Source of the DNA: Prorocentrum cordatum
Taxonomy: Eukaryota; Sar; Dinophyceae; Prorocentrales; Prorocentraceae
DNA: 64,000 bases
Direction of reading: 5' to 3'
Assembly: GCA_963575745.1 (NCBI GenBank)
Contig: CAUYUJ010021170.1
Coordinates: forward strand, 353,801-417,800
Shown here: one piece after another, positions 52,605 to 64,000 of the stretch
Layout: each line of letters starts with the position of its first letter
Position numbering within the stretch: position 1 is the first letter of the stretch
Translations under genes and position numbers: made by a program
Notes under the pieces: generated by a model
What the model was told of the DNA's origin: nothing
The model's database searches: none
What the model saw: only the letters and a program-made list of their open reading frames with translations

Positions 52605-52750
52605 ACGATCTGGGCTCTGGCCATCGCTCGGACGTCCGTTCCCTGTGCTTTCTTCGGTTTCGTGCGTGGCTTTTTCGCCAAATGATCAAGGATACTCCCC
52701 GATGGTCCTCGCCGAAGGAAAAATGCACACGTCCGAGCGATGCCAAGGGC
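52605..52750. repeat. Dispersed repeat G, copy 2
   Basis: Counterpart of 18400-18565, sharing CATCGCTCGGACGTCCGTTC and GCACACGTCCGAGCGATGC-like sequence. Confidence 0.75.
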
Positions 52751-52885
52751 TTGTGTGTCGGTCTGGCGGCTATGTGGCCGCCGTCGCCGCTCCGTCGCCG
52801 CCTCGTCGGCGCCCGCCGTCTGGGTTTGTGTGTCGGCCGGGCGGCTATGCTATTGGCGTCGCCGCCCCGTCGCCGCCTGGCCGCC
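52751..52885 (+). repeat. Direct duplication of a ~68-bp GTCGCCGCC unit
   Basis: TTGTGTGTCGG, CGGCTATG and CGTCGCCGCYCCGTCGCCGC occur twice in the same order (52751 and 52822 onward). Confidence 0.75.
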
Positions 52886-53620
52886 GCAGAGATTGCACGG
52901 CGCAACTTGCACCGCCTAGCTTGCACCGTGAAGGTTGAACCGTGTAGGTTGTCACACAAAGATTGCACCACGTGGCCTGCACAGCATCATACATTCCAGC
53001 CCGTAGATTGCACTACATGGATTGCGCAACATAGACTGCACTACATGTAGCATGCACCACATAGATTGCACCACGCAAAAAGGCGCGCCACATATATTAC
53101 ACAGCGCAACTTGTATAACATACATAGAGCCGCAAATTAGGGCGCCACGAACCCATTGCATCACCTCGGGTGCACAACATATACTGCACCACAATGGGTG
53201 CACCACATCGACAGCCCCACACTGATTGCACAACATCTACTGCACCACGTAGAGTGCACCACACAGAATGCACCACGTAGAATGCACCACATAGGTTGCA
53301 CGACGTAAAGCGCACAACATGGGTTGACATGCTTTGATTGCACCATTTAGACTGCATTGCGTAGCTTGCGCAACACAGCAAGTATCACATAGGCGGACTG
53401 CACAATGTAGATGGGCTGACGGCAAAAAAAACAATACATATTGCACCACAAACGTTGCACCACATCGATTGCGCCACATAGATTGTGCAACGTAGGTCGC
53501 ACCACATAGATTGCATAACTCGAACCGCACCACATCGGTTGCAAAACATATGTTGGAGCGCGTAAGTTGCACCACCGAAGTTGCGCAACACAACACAAAC
53601 ATTGCACTACTTCTATTCTC
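52886..53620 (+). repeat. 14-17-bp TTGCACCACATAGA array
   Basis: More than 35 imperfect units such as TTGCACCACGTAGA, TTGCACAACATAGA and TGCACCACACAGAA. Isolated units appear at 50045-50105, 54768, 55998-56030 and 58437-58500, so the motif is dispersed in this region. The frames crossing it on the minus strand (VVQSMWC-type) are products of the repeat. Confidence 0.9.
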
Positions 53621-53799
53621 CTTTCTAAGAAAGAACTTCGGATCGACGCCCCTCCGGAATGACCCATCATTTCTTTCGTATTGCCTTTGCTTATGACCGT
53701 GTCCCATTGTCCATCCGAGATATGAACCATATCATCCCCACGCAACCACTATCGACACCCCCCGCCACAATACGCAACATACGCAATCAGAATGCGCTC

Positions 53800-56040
53800 G
53801 TTGATCAAAACCACTGGTTTTCAAAAATCAGCAATATGTGGAACACCGGACAAGACAACAAACACAACGTGCAAACGCGCGCATGGTCGCGCTCGCTTCC
53901 CATAGTCCTTCCAAAATAGCGGGTTCCGTGCGCATTTCAAACACCGAAGGTTCCCAAAACGTGCGAACACACTTTCTACGTCGACGGCGAGGCAGAATAA
54001 CTGCGCTGGCGAGTAACGTATGACACACACACACACATGGTATTGCAGCATCCGTTTTCGAAAAACAGACAGGGCGCTCGTTCTAGCGAGTGGTTTGGTT
54101 GTATGCACATATATATATATATATAAACGGAACAACAGGTTTTAACTACGGGGGCAAAACACGTTCAACACATTCTACGAGACGGGGCCCTCGCGCGCGC
54201 AAGCCGAAATCATTCGAAAACCCCTGCGCGCGTGCTGGGGGGGTGGGTGGGTACGACTTCTGTCAAATAAGATCATGCTGGCCATTCGCGCGCGTCGGCC
54301 GCGCGCGCATGTCGAAATCCTCGTCAAACTTTCATCACCGACGCGGGGACGCCATCCTCGCCATCGGCGTGACCAACATCGGCGCCGCAATTGGCCGTGC
54401 CGTCGTCATCGTCACCATCGTTGCCATCCCCGTTAGGATCATAATCGTGTCAACCGTTGTCGACGTCGCCATGATACCGTGCCCGTCCATGTCACCGACT
54501 CGCAGTGAAGTGCCCAGCGCGGCCTGCGAAACTCGCTGGGAAGTGCCCAACGGTCAGCGCCAGCGCGGTCGCGTCGGTCGCGCCAAACTAGCTGGCGGCT
54601 GTGCGCGCGGGCATGCGCGGACAAGCGCGGCCGCAGAGATGCACCAGCCCCATACAAGCACTCATCGCATTCGCCGCGTCATGGGCTTTGCAAACCAAAC
54701 TGCGGGTGGGCGTGTGTGGGAAGATTGCGCGAGCCATGGAATTGACACGCCCAACGCTCCCACAATTAATTGCACCACGTAGATTATCCTGTCGACAAAG
54801 TGTTCGCCCCCCCCCATAATTAACTGGTCATGTTTTCGCATTGTAGTTTACATGTGATTCTGCCCCATCGCCCATCAACAGTATGAGCTCACACCGTCCC
54901 AGCCCGGCCGGTATTCCCCTCCGTTTCCTCGGACCCCCCCAAAACAAAACGCTCCCACTCGTTTATCGAAACTGGAAAATGTTTAAGCAGCCCTTGCAAC
55001 AAACGACACGAAGTTCGCACGCGCGCGCGTCGTCTCGCGCGCCTGCCGACACCCCACAATATCCTGAGAATTCGCGCGGGTTTCAAAATCGAGGGCCCCG
55101 AACACATTGAACAACACCCTGCTTCACTACAGAAGTCTTCCAAAAAAGCTTGCGCTCGCGCTCTTGCGGCTTCTTTTTGTTAAGCCACAAATGGTTCAAC
55201 ATGTTCAAATATCGTTACCACACGGGCCTCTCGCGCGTGCATGTCGGAATCGTTCGAACGACGTTGCGCGCGTGCTGTAGCAAGAACCCCTTGCAACAAA
55301 TGGGACGAATTGCGCATGCGCGCGTTGTCGGGCGAGCCTGCGGCAAACCTTCAAAAAACGCTGCGTGTCGTGAAGCATTCACAATCGAGAGCCCCGGACA
55401 CATGTAAAACACATGGTTTTGCAACATCGGCTTTCACAGGTGTCTGCGCTTGCGCTTCTGCGAATTCTTGAGCAAGACCATAATCTTTTTCTATGTGCTA
55501 TATATAACACGCTCGTTACATCATTCGAACGCCCTTGCGCGCGTGCTGGGGAAGGCGCGATCTGTGTCAAATAATGCCATGCGGGCCACTCTCGCGCGTC
55601 GGCCGCGCGCGCACTTCGATCTCCCCCCAATGTTTTCATCATGGTCGTGCCGTCGTCGTTGTCATCCTCGTCACCACCATCGCTACTATCATCATCGTAT
55701 CTACCGTTGTCGACGTTGCCATGATACCGCGCCCGCCCACATCGCCGAAGCGCACTGAGGTGCTTGCTGGGAAGTGCCCAGCGGTCAGCGCCACTCCAGC
55801 AGCGTCGGTAGCGCCACATTGGCTGGCCGCTGCGCGCGCGGGCACGCGCGGGCAAGCGCGGCCGCAGAGATGCGCCAGCCAACACCAAGCACTCAGCGCA
55901 ATCGCCGCCGCATGGGTTTTGCAAACCAAGTTGCGGGAGGGTGGGTGGGATGGTTGCGCGAGCAATGGAATTGACAACGCACTGCGAGCATGGGTGAATT
56001 GCACAACATATATTGCACCACATGGGTTGTTCAACCTGTA
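53800..56040 (+). repeat. Diverged duplicated blocks
   Basis: 54160-54780 and 55520-55985 share, in order, TGCGCGCGTGCTGGG, TGTCAAATAA, CGCGTCGGCCGCGCGCGCA, CGTTGTCGACGT, GCCATGATACCG, AAGTGCCCA, GGTCAGCGCCA, AGCGCGGCCGCAGAGATGC and TTTGCAAACCAA. Shorter relatives (CGCGCGTGC, TCGAGGGCCCCGAACACA) lie at 53880-53960, 55005-55110 and 55235-55410. A (TA)n of about 16 bp sits at 54110-54125. Confidence 0.8.
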
Positions 56041-58497
56041 TGGTTGGAAACACACTGTTTAGAGTCCACGCTGGCAAATACCCCCCCAGCCCGACAGGTC
56101 GGGTGTGTCAGTGCTTGAGGCAGACGAATATCACCACGTGCGTTCCGCGCGCGCTGGGTGTCGACCTGCCTTGGACCCCGACGTTTAGAGAGGAATCAAG
56201 TGAAACGTAGTGGTTCTACAACAGAACATTTGCCAAACCCCATACGTAATGCATCATGTCATCGGGGGGTGCGGACGATGCCACGTTCTGGCCGTATTAC
56301 CTCAGGTCCGTCTACCGCCTCCTTCCTCCCTTCCTCCTTGCTCTCTTTCTCTGAGGCTGGCCTACGAGCTTGCTTATCAGCAGCAAGCACCTGGAAGGAC
56401 AACCTGATCAATGTGGTTTAGCCTGCAGCCCCCCTCGTGTGCCCAATGATGCCAAAAATGCGTCGGCCCGCAAACGAAAAAACACAAATGTGCCACATTG
56501 CCCGAAAGATCCCCAATTAGAGCCTCAATGCGGCCCCAGGATGCCCCAGAATTCTCACCCAACATCGCCGAGATTCGCATCTTGAGTTGCAAAGCGCACA
56601 TGCGTTTGCGACCCGACTGTCCCAAAACCCCAAATGCAATCGCTGGGCTGCCTCCAACCCCCCCTCCTCCTCTGAATGCTCTCCCCCCTCATGGGAGGAG
56701 GGAGGGGCAGGAACGAGATGGATCTAGATAATTGTCGTCCTCCGACCCTTCCTCTATGGGGCAACCCACGTCTGCAAGATGCGACGACTCGCGAACAGTA
56801 AACGCTCCCCGAACTGAGCACAGGACAACGATGAATGAGGAGAAGTGCGCGCGATGGGACGGCGTCCGGATGGGCGAAGCCGGGGATCCACACACACACA
56901 CACACACATACTCTGGTCTTTGGCCCCGTAGGGCCCCAAATCTGGACGCATCTGGCTTGCCCCCCCCCCCCCGCCCTGAACTGCCGACCCAGGACCCCCG
57001 AAGGTGATCAAGCTTGGCAAGCATTGCAAACTTCGAGAGGCAAGCAACCAATGAAGCCGCGGAAACAACACTCAATTGCACCGACGGCCTTGTCACAACC
57101 TTCTTGCCGGGCGGGTTGACTAGCAGCTCCAGCACCTGCAGGGCGCGATGCAGCCAAAATCCTGCTACAATGGGTCCGAAAGGATGCACGAGGCCACGTT
57201 TTTCTGCGATCAAGCCGAGATGCCCGAGGGGCCCGACGGAGACTTCGAGGGAGCAACCTGCGGAACCGCGAGAAACACCAAGGGTGCCCCTTAGATCGGC
57301 GCTCCGAATGTAATATGGTGTCCCCCAGACAGATGTATTGCTCCAGACGAGCCCCACCAGGGAGCTGCTACAAATGCTTTCGAAACTCAGTCGCGTGTTG
57401 CATCGCAGTGTGATGCTCTGTGGGGCCACTGATACATTCATGACATTTAAGCACCCTCGCTCTCCGATTTGACATGTTCGTGCTGCCTGAATGTTGCTGG
57501 TAAGGTTGTACAGCAGTTATCTGCTCGTGGTGTATCATAATATTTGGATTGCACGGTTAGGGCATGTATACATAACTGTGCATGTGTACTTTGTTTGCGC
57601 TGATGTATGGTGTTGTTGCGTGTTCATGGTGCTTGGCAGATGTACATGTGGTTGCTGCCTCTAACATGCGCTATGCCAGTGCGTTGAAGTGTGTGCTGCT
57701 AATGTGTCCTTGATGGGTACCCTTGAGATATGTTACTGTCGCAAGGCCTTAGTGTACAGTCTTGGTGTCGGTTACGCATGGATATTATTGATGGCAGGTC
57801 TTGACATCTGTGTTCAATATCTATGTTGCGGTTGTGTACCCCAAGTGGGTTGCTGCAACGTGTGAATGTTGCTATGCTGTTGATGCGCCTGGGCACCGTA
57901 AGTTATCAACGACTGTGCTAGGTGCTCGTTCTAGCTGTATGATCTTGATGTTTGTTCGGGGCGCCTGTTATCAAAGTATGTCTGTCATGGCTGCTAAGGA
58001 TACCCGCTCTTAGGGTATGGTCTGGGTCTCTGATCGTGGTGCATGTAGCGGTGTCGGCTGTCTGTGTTTATGCCCATTCTGCTCTACAACATCTGCCGCC
58101 TCTATCTTGCTGGACTCTTTCGGGGGCACAACGTTGTTACCTGCCATGGGAGTGCTAACTTCCATCGATCGTAGCTCGTCGGAGCCTTTGTTGCAACCTG
58201 CGTTGGTTATCGTAATCCTTGCTCTCTCCGAAGACGGGTGACGCCACAATTCGTCGTGACTGATCTGTGGCCCGTCGGCATCAAGATTGGGGACAAGTGG
58301 GGGTTGGCTATGCCTTTCCAGCCCCGGCGAACTCTTTGGCTTCCCTCCAGATCGCCTGCACTTCCGCGCTTGGGACACTTGGCCCCGGAAACTTGTAGTA
58401 TCGCTTGTCCTCGATGGTGCTTCCAAATAGCTGTAACCACATCCGCTGCACTACGAAGGCTATACCACAGATATCGCATCACGTACCTTACACCACG
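56041..58497. other. Unassigned, partly lower-GC DNA
   Basis: A short (CA)n lies at 56889-56910 and a poly-C at 56960-56972. From about 57320 to 58250 the sequence is clearly less GC-rich than its surroundings (CATAATATTTGGATTG). A 138-codon minus frame (58426-58010) has no recognisable domain. Confidence 0.4.
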
Positions 58498-58690
58498 TAC
58501 AGTCGAGGCGTTGACCTAAGGAACCCCAAATAAGGAACGGGGCCCATGTATTTCCATGAGTTAAACTTCGACGTCCCATCGAAAACGTAAGGAAAAACTT
58601 GGGCAAGGTGTGGAACAATTAAGGAAACCCGAGCCCCTCCCAAACGAAAAGGGTTCCTTCTTCAGCGCCCCGACTGCAGCCTGCGCCACG
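58498..58690 (+). repeat. Dispersed repeat D, copy 2
   Basis: Counterpart of 16085-16287 in the same orientation; preceded by a TTACACCACGTACAG unit of the 14-bp family. Confidence 0.8.
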
Positions 58691-60989
58691 CATCTTGCAC
58701 CAATCAGCTCGAACGTGCAAGGACCCACTGTTTGGGGCCCACGCGGGCCAGCACGCCGACGGTTCCGAGTGAAGCGGTGCCCTCACAAAATCCTCCTTGT
58801 TCCCTGCAGCCGCCGTTCCCAGCAGAATCGGCCTCTGACCTACCTCCGCGCCCCCCCCCATTGGCGGCGAGGTCGCCTCCCGCAGCTGCCTGGAGAAGCG
58901 CCTTTTTTGCTGCACCCGTGCTGAGGGAGGATGCTGGGCGATAACAGCGCGCGGTCCTGGAGTGCCCACCCGCTTGTCACCCCGAGCGGTGAACCTGACT
59001 TTTCATACGGTCGTGCTGCTGAAACAGGGAACGATCACTAAGGAACGAAGCCCCTTATTGGCCCAACAAGCGCCTGCGTGCACGAGGAGGGCTGGAGGGA
59101 CAGCCATTGAAGGACCTAAGGAACATCGAGCCCCTTTCCGAACCCAAGCTGTCCCTTATTTGAGTATCTCGGCTGTATGCCCTTGCATTCTGGACACCGA
59201 GGCGCGTTCCCATTGATGCATCCCTCGGATGCGCCACACGCAGGACATCCGAGCAAAGCCGCCCTGTATCCATCGGGTCGCGGCCGAGGAGTCTGGGTCG
59301 CGAGGCCGTGGATATGGATCTGCTTCCCGTTCCCCTGGTCAGCTCCTCCGGGTGACTTTTGTCGATCGCGTTCCTGTGTTGTTTGGCTGCGGTGGGAGAA
59401 AACTGCCCTAGAAACTACGACAAGATAGATGCCGCACATAACAGGCACGGGTATGAGCTACATCAACGGCTGAAGCTGGCTCTGAAGCTGAACTCAGAAT
59501 TCAGCCTGCACGCGAATGTTGAACACCCAGGCCACGCTGGCATGCAAACAACCACATCTTGCCCTCGAGCCGAGGCGACCTACGCATCCACAGCTCAATC
59601 ATGAATGTCGACTAGGGGGAAACAGGCGATACCACCCAGGGAAAAGTACCTAACTATAAATCTTCACATACATAGCGAGTCAAGCTAAACTGCGTCAAGC
59701 CCAAACACATACGATGGTAAACAAGCCGACGTGTTTCGTAGCTCAGCCCAGCTGAGACACCCGAATCGAGGAACAACTAAGCGAAGCCAGTAACTAAGCC
59801 AGGCTGAGCTGCGCCAAGACCAAGATGCGGCCAGCTTCTGCGTCTGACCATATCGGATGAGGATAACGAGTACATAGGAAGGACAACGGAGAGGAGAGCC
59901 AGCACCAGGAGGCAGGGTGGAGAAGCAGGGTCATGGAGAGGGAGGGAGGTGGCGGAGGGGAGAGGTAGAGTAGAGGGAGGGGTGGTGAAGGAAGGAGAAG
60001 GTGAATGGGAGAGGGAGGAGGGGATGTGGTGGAGGGAGGGGGGAGTGGGAGTCAGGGGGAACGGAAAGTGGCGAGGAGGGCCCCTTTTGCCTTGTCGTCT
60101 CCAGGCCTGCTGGTGCACACAGCCGTTGTGGGCTCCAAGCGGGGCTGCGGCAGGCCAAGCTGCCACACCACATAGGAAGGGATGCCGATCGACGAAATGA
60201 CCCCGGCCAACCCCAGGCCAACTCTCAAGGCAAACCCTGGTTAGGATCATTTGTCCCAAGAGACCGTGCAGGGCGGCACGCCTGACGGCCACTCTAGCCC
60301 ATCTGCTTCCTCCTCGTCCTCGTCGGGCCCCATGAGGGCGTCTCTCTATAGACTCAAGCAAGTTTGCTTACCTGGCATTTCCTGCCCCCCCCTCCCTTTC
60401 CCCTCCGCCGCTGTTTCAAGCAGTGCTGGGCCGAATAGGCGTGCAAGAGAAGGACGCCTTGCGTGAAGTCCAGATCCTCTCACGGGCCTCGCCGCGCACC
60501 CCCCCCCCTCTCCCCCCTCCCTGCAGGCAAACTAGCCGAAGTTTTTTTTTTTACAGCCCCCCTGGCTGGGGGGCACCAGAGAGGCCGCCCGCTCCCCAAG
60601 ACTACACCTGCCAGAATCTTAAACCAAAACGGCCTCCATGGCTGGACGCGCCAGAGCGACCGCTCCCTCCCCGCGAGGGCGCCGCGACGACCCTCGCATC
60701 GCCGCGGCAGTGCTGCGCCGTGGCGCCGCCCCTCGCCGCTCTCCCGGTGCGCGGCACTGGCTGCGCGCGGCGGCTCGGCTGCGCGCGGTGGCTCGCGAGT
60801 GTGCACGAGAATGCGCGGCAGGTTCGAGCGGCGGCCACCTCCATGCCCATACCCTCGCGGGCGAACCAGTCGCCGAGGCGTGCTCCCAATGCGTGCGCAG
60901 CCCCGTGGATGCGGGTCGCGTGGGGCAGCCGCGAAGAGGCCGCCCTGCCTCCATAGGGGCCTCGGCCGAGGAAGTCTGGACGGCGAGGC
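58691..60989. other. Unassigned DNA with dispersed repeat fragments
   Basis: Contains a repeat D relative at 59030-59180, relatives of the 21048 sequence at about 59250-59320 and 60935-61005, repeat H copy 2 at about 60390-60510, and GGGAGAGGGAGGAGG purine tract at 59935-60070. 59400-59800 is less GC-rich. No domain recognised. Confidence 0.4.
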
Positions 60990-61280
60990 TGTGGTCACGG
61001 ATACGGCAGGTTCGTCTCGTGCCGACTTCGGCGCTGGTGTCCGACACCGCGGGGATCGTTAAGCCTTGGAGGATCGGCCGTTTCCGAAACGCTAGATCGT
61101 TGAACATCAACGGGTTCTGGGTCGCTGGCGGCGTTCACCGTTGACCTCTCGCGGCTGGGTCGCCGCGAATCGACACGACGCGAACCTGCGGTAAAGCCAT
61201 CGTGCTACCATAAGAAACGCTGAATGATGAACGAAGGGGCTTTTTCTCGCGAGGTTCCCCGACAGATCTCTGACGAGCGG
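60990..61280 (+). repeat. Dispersed repeat J, copy 1
   Basis: Shares CGCGGGGATCGTTAAGCCTT, GATCGGCCG, GATCGTT, CGACACGACGCGAACCTGCG and GATGAACGAAGGGG in order with 63165-63420. Confidence 0.8.
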
Positions 61281-62127
61281 CCTGAACACCAGTGCCCCCC
61301 TCCCGAGCCCCAAGCCGTCCTTATATCATTGTCTTGACTGTACCGGAGCTAGCAGTTGTCCAACACACATACCACCCCCAGCGTGCTGGAGAGTACGCGC
61401 GGCATCACGGCTGGATTGGGGGGAGGCTCCGCTCTTTTAAATTATGTAGCGCATGCGCCCCGAACTGCTTGACGACTCTTTGGAAACTCGCCGACTGAAG
61501 TAACCAAGTAGTCTTACAAGCATCCTAACTCGGTCGTCGAATACATCTCTGAAGAAGGAGCGGTGCTCGCCCAATTCAATCCCATAGGTGCAGTGACACA
61601 CTATTGGATCAAGAATATACGACAAAATATATGCATCCCCATGTCACATGTCTCAAACTTGTACACAGACAGTGGGAGCAGTGCCGTAGCGACATCAAAC
61701 CACGACGAATCCACCACGATCGCACGAGAAAGCTCGCCTTAATAATTCCTGCAACGTGGCGACCACCACCGCCGGCATGCCCGTCCCGCGGGAGGCGGCG
61801 CCGTCGAGGGCAGACAGGGTCAGAACACGGGGTAAGCCTGCGGGCGACATCAGCGGAAAGAGGGGATGGAACGATGCAGGATAACACGGAGCCAGGACAA
61901 GGATAAACTCGGGTGAGGATAGATCGAGAATCTCTGAGATCTTGCGGTTCTGGAGGATGTCACGGGCGCCGCGGCCTTCTGAGAGCGTTCTGGAACGCTC
62001 TGAGAGCATTCTGGAACGCTCTGGAAAGGATTCATCCTCGTCCGAGCCCCGTGCGCGCAGAGCAGAAGAACACGAGGGGAACAACGAGGAGAATGGAGAG
62101 GCCGTGTCCTCGACCCACGTACCCCCT
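61281..62127. other. Unassigned stretch
   Basis: GAGAGCGTTCTGGAACGCTC at about 61980 and TGAGAGCATTCTGGAACGCT just after form a short tandem and partly palindromic repeat. No gene recognised. Confidence 0.4.
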
Positions 62128-62718
62128 TCAAAGACTTTGTCGCTCACATGAGCCTTTCGTGAGACCTCTGACTGACTGCCTCGGGCGGTGATGGACTTCA
62201 TGGGCCACTCTCACGAGTGCATGAAATGGTGCCAGCATAATGTCCAGCAGCGTGATCCTGAAAGGGAACGTCCTGAGACACATGCGGGAAGGTTGGAGGA
62301 GGAAGAGGAAGAGCAGCAGCAGCAGCAGCAGCACGACATGTAGGAATACTTGGCAGAGTATGACAGGAACGAATTTGGTATGGAGGGTACAGAGGAGTGA
62401 GACAAGGGCCTGGACGAGGAAGGTGATGTTCACAACGTTGCGGGTTATGAAGGCTATCCAGGGCTCGACGCGAGTGACCCTGAGTACATCAGGCGCGTGT
62501 CTAGTATGTACCTCGTCAACGATGGAGTGGCTATTCAAACCCTTCGGACTTCCGACCCCTACGTGAAGAGAACCGACCGCCCCGTCGACCCATGCCTCGG
62601 TCCACTTGGACCGCGAGGGAGAGACGGACAGGAAGGGGATGAGCAAAAGGCATCCATGAGAGGAAGAGGGGAGGAGCAGGGTAAGGATCATGATGATGGC
62701 GAGAAAGAGGATCTTTGA
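62128..62718. other. Possible decayed or ambiguous coding region
   Basis: Plus strand, frame of 62191: KWCQHNVQQRDPERERPETH, then a TAG, then EYLAEYDRNEFGMEGTEE, then a TGA, then GYEGYPGLDASDPEYIRRVS, VNDGVAIQTLRTSDPYVKR and a stop at 62718. The composition is natural-looking despite two internal stops. The minus strand is open without interruption from 62691 to 62128 (187 codons, very Leu-rich, VVLLLLLLLFLFLL from a CAG/GAG tract). I recognise no family on either strand, and neither can be called a gene. Confidence 0.25.
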
Positions 62719-63164
62719 CCATTACCATTCGCGCTGCTGCTGTAACTCACGTGATAATACCGTGCTTACCATTGCATTATTGCTTCACTCTGCAGAGGGG
62801 GCGAGCCGGTGTTCAACACCAGGACAACGCCAAACATGAGGAGGGCAGCATGTGAGAGGGTGACAGGGATAAGTGTGAGGATGAGGGAGAGGAGGAATGA
62901 GGAGGGAGGAAGGAGGAGGAATGCTGTGGCGGAGGGACTCGGAGGGAGCAGGAGGAGGAGGAGGAGCAAGACAAGGGCGATGAGGAGGCAGAAGACAAGG
63001 CTGACGAGACGTAACAGGAGGACAAAGGCGACGAATCCGAATCCGACTCCGGCCCACGGAATTCTGAGCATCATAACTTCCGCTCGTGGACCACTGTTGC
63101 CACGAGGACGAGAAGGAAGGAGGGACGAGGATGGTAACAAGGAGGTTGAAGAACCTGCCCTCCG
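62719..63164. other. Unassigned purine-rich stretch
   Basis: GGAGGAGGAGGAGC-type tract at about 62905-62975; no domain. Confidence 0.4.
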
Positions 63165-63600
63165 CCATACGGCAGGATCGTGCCGTGGCAAATTCGGCGT
63201 TGGTTCCTGACAGCGCGGGGATCGTGTAACCTTGAACGATCGGCCGCTTCCGAAATGTCAGATCGTTCAGCATCGACCGTTTCGGGGTCGCCAGCGGCGT
63301 TCAACCTTGAACGCAGGCGGCGGGGTCGCCGCCGGTCGACACGACGCGAACCTGCGGTAGAGCAACCGTGCTAGCATCAGAAGCGCTGAAGGATGAACGA
63401 AGGGGTTTTTCTGGCGACGGCGAGACTCGGCCACGAACGTCGCCGCCAATCGACACGGCGCGAACCTGTCGTAAAGCCATCGTGCTAGCATAAGAAGCGC
63501 CGAATGATGAACGAAGGGGCCGATCTTTCTGGCGACGGCGAGCCTCGGCCACGAACGGGCTCCCCGACCCAGAGCTGAAGAACGGCCCGAAAACGAGTCC
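63165..63600 (+). repeat. Dispersed repeat J, copy 2 plus partial copy
   Basis: 63165-63420 corresponds to 60990-61280. The right part is duplicated once more at 63435-63570 (CGACACGGCGCGAACCTGTC, GCATAAGAAGCGCCGAATGA, GATGAACGAAGGGG, CTCGGCCACGAACG). Confidence 0.8.
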
Positions 63601-63837
63601 CCCCGAGCCCCGAGTCGCCCTTCTCTCGGCGAGCGCCGCCGGTCGATGCCGCGCGAACCTGCCGCACTCCCACGCCGAGTCGGTGCCCAGAGCCGCTCTC
63701 CCTCCCGGGGGTCCAACCTGGCGCGCCGCCTCTCCAGGAGGAGCGCCCCGCCTTGGCGACGAGAGGCCCCGGGGTCGACGAGCAGTTGCAGGGGAGGCCC
63801 CGCCACAAGCTTCGGAGCGCAGGCGACGACGCAGGCG

Positions 63838-64000
63838 TCGGAGGATGGAGAAGTCCACGTGGGCTACCCGAGGGCCTACCCCTGGGCCTATCCTGAGCCT
63901 GGCCTGGCCGTCGGAGGTTGGGGAAGTCCGTGTGGGCTACCTTAGGGCCTGCCTTTAGGCCTCTCCCTAGGCCCGGCCTGGCCATCGGAGGATGGAGAAG
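63838..64000 (+). repeat. 72-74-bp tandem repeat running off the right edge
   Basis: Units start at about 63838, 63910 and 63984 with GTCGGAGGATGGAGAAGTCC or ATCGGAGGATGGAGAAG, and contain GTGGGCTACC and AGGCCCGGCCTGGCC. The third unit is cut by the window end. Confidence 0.85.

Noticed and set aside
58010-58426. 138-codon minus frame
   Set aside because: No recognisable domain, no start context, and overlapping frames of similar quality.
59116-59448. Minus-strand peptide with CPACGASEGCINGN and CPEC, zinc-ribbon-like
   Set aside because: The region belongs to a dispersed repeat seen also at 21048 and 60935, where the cysteines are not kept.

Overview
The window reads as nuclear DNA of a GC-rich dinoflagellate. 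The main evidence is a dinoflagellate spliced-leader sequence (positions 21747-21767) fused directly to the 5' end of a LINE-type retrotransposon, together with degraded copia-like pol and CCCH-finger gag remnants and a very repeat-dense, gene-poor layout. I cannot name the genus or species. No host protein gene, rRNA, tRNA or CRISPR array could be supported.

Layout. Positions 1-6500 (minus strand): a decayed copia-type LTR retroelement read right to left as gag, protease, integrase, linker and the start of reverse transcriptase, broken by several frameshifts and stops; it runs off the left edge. Positions 6960-12810: three fold-back-like elements, which have inverted arms made of short tandem repeats, and one 78-bp tandem array. 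Positions 13000-20000: dispersed repeats, palindromic MITE-like elements (one with a clear target duplication at 14927-15080), CA microsatellites and a GC minisatellite. Positions 21747-32863: an 11.1-kb LINE flanked by a 16-bp direct repeat, with ORF1 (zinc-binding plus coiled coil), endonuclease, reverse transcriptase plus RNase H, a Cys-rich C-terminal part, and a final repeat-rich ORF built on a 10-residue PQRGEGLGH/PQRGEGLDR motif. Positions 32885-33985 (minus): an older LINE fragment with an RNase H tail.

Positions 34000-44700: microsatellites (GGA, GAT, TAC, CTC tracts up to about 500 bp) and dispersed repeats. Positions 44900-51800: a cluster of modules, each with a conserved head, an array of about 90-bp units and a conserved purine-rich tail, interleaved with a separate ~340-bp repeat. 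Positions 52880-53620: a 14-bp TTGCACCACATAGA-type array. Positions 53800-56040: diverged duplicated blocks. The rest is mostly unassigned, lower-GC or repeat-derived DNA, ending in a 72-74-bp tandem repeat that runs off the right edge.

The LINE is the only part with a coherent set of working genes: RNA binding by ORF1, target nicking by the endonuclease, and cDNA synthesis by RT/RNase H. Its frames are interrupted at four junctions, but no stop codon lies inside the conserved domains.
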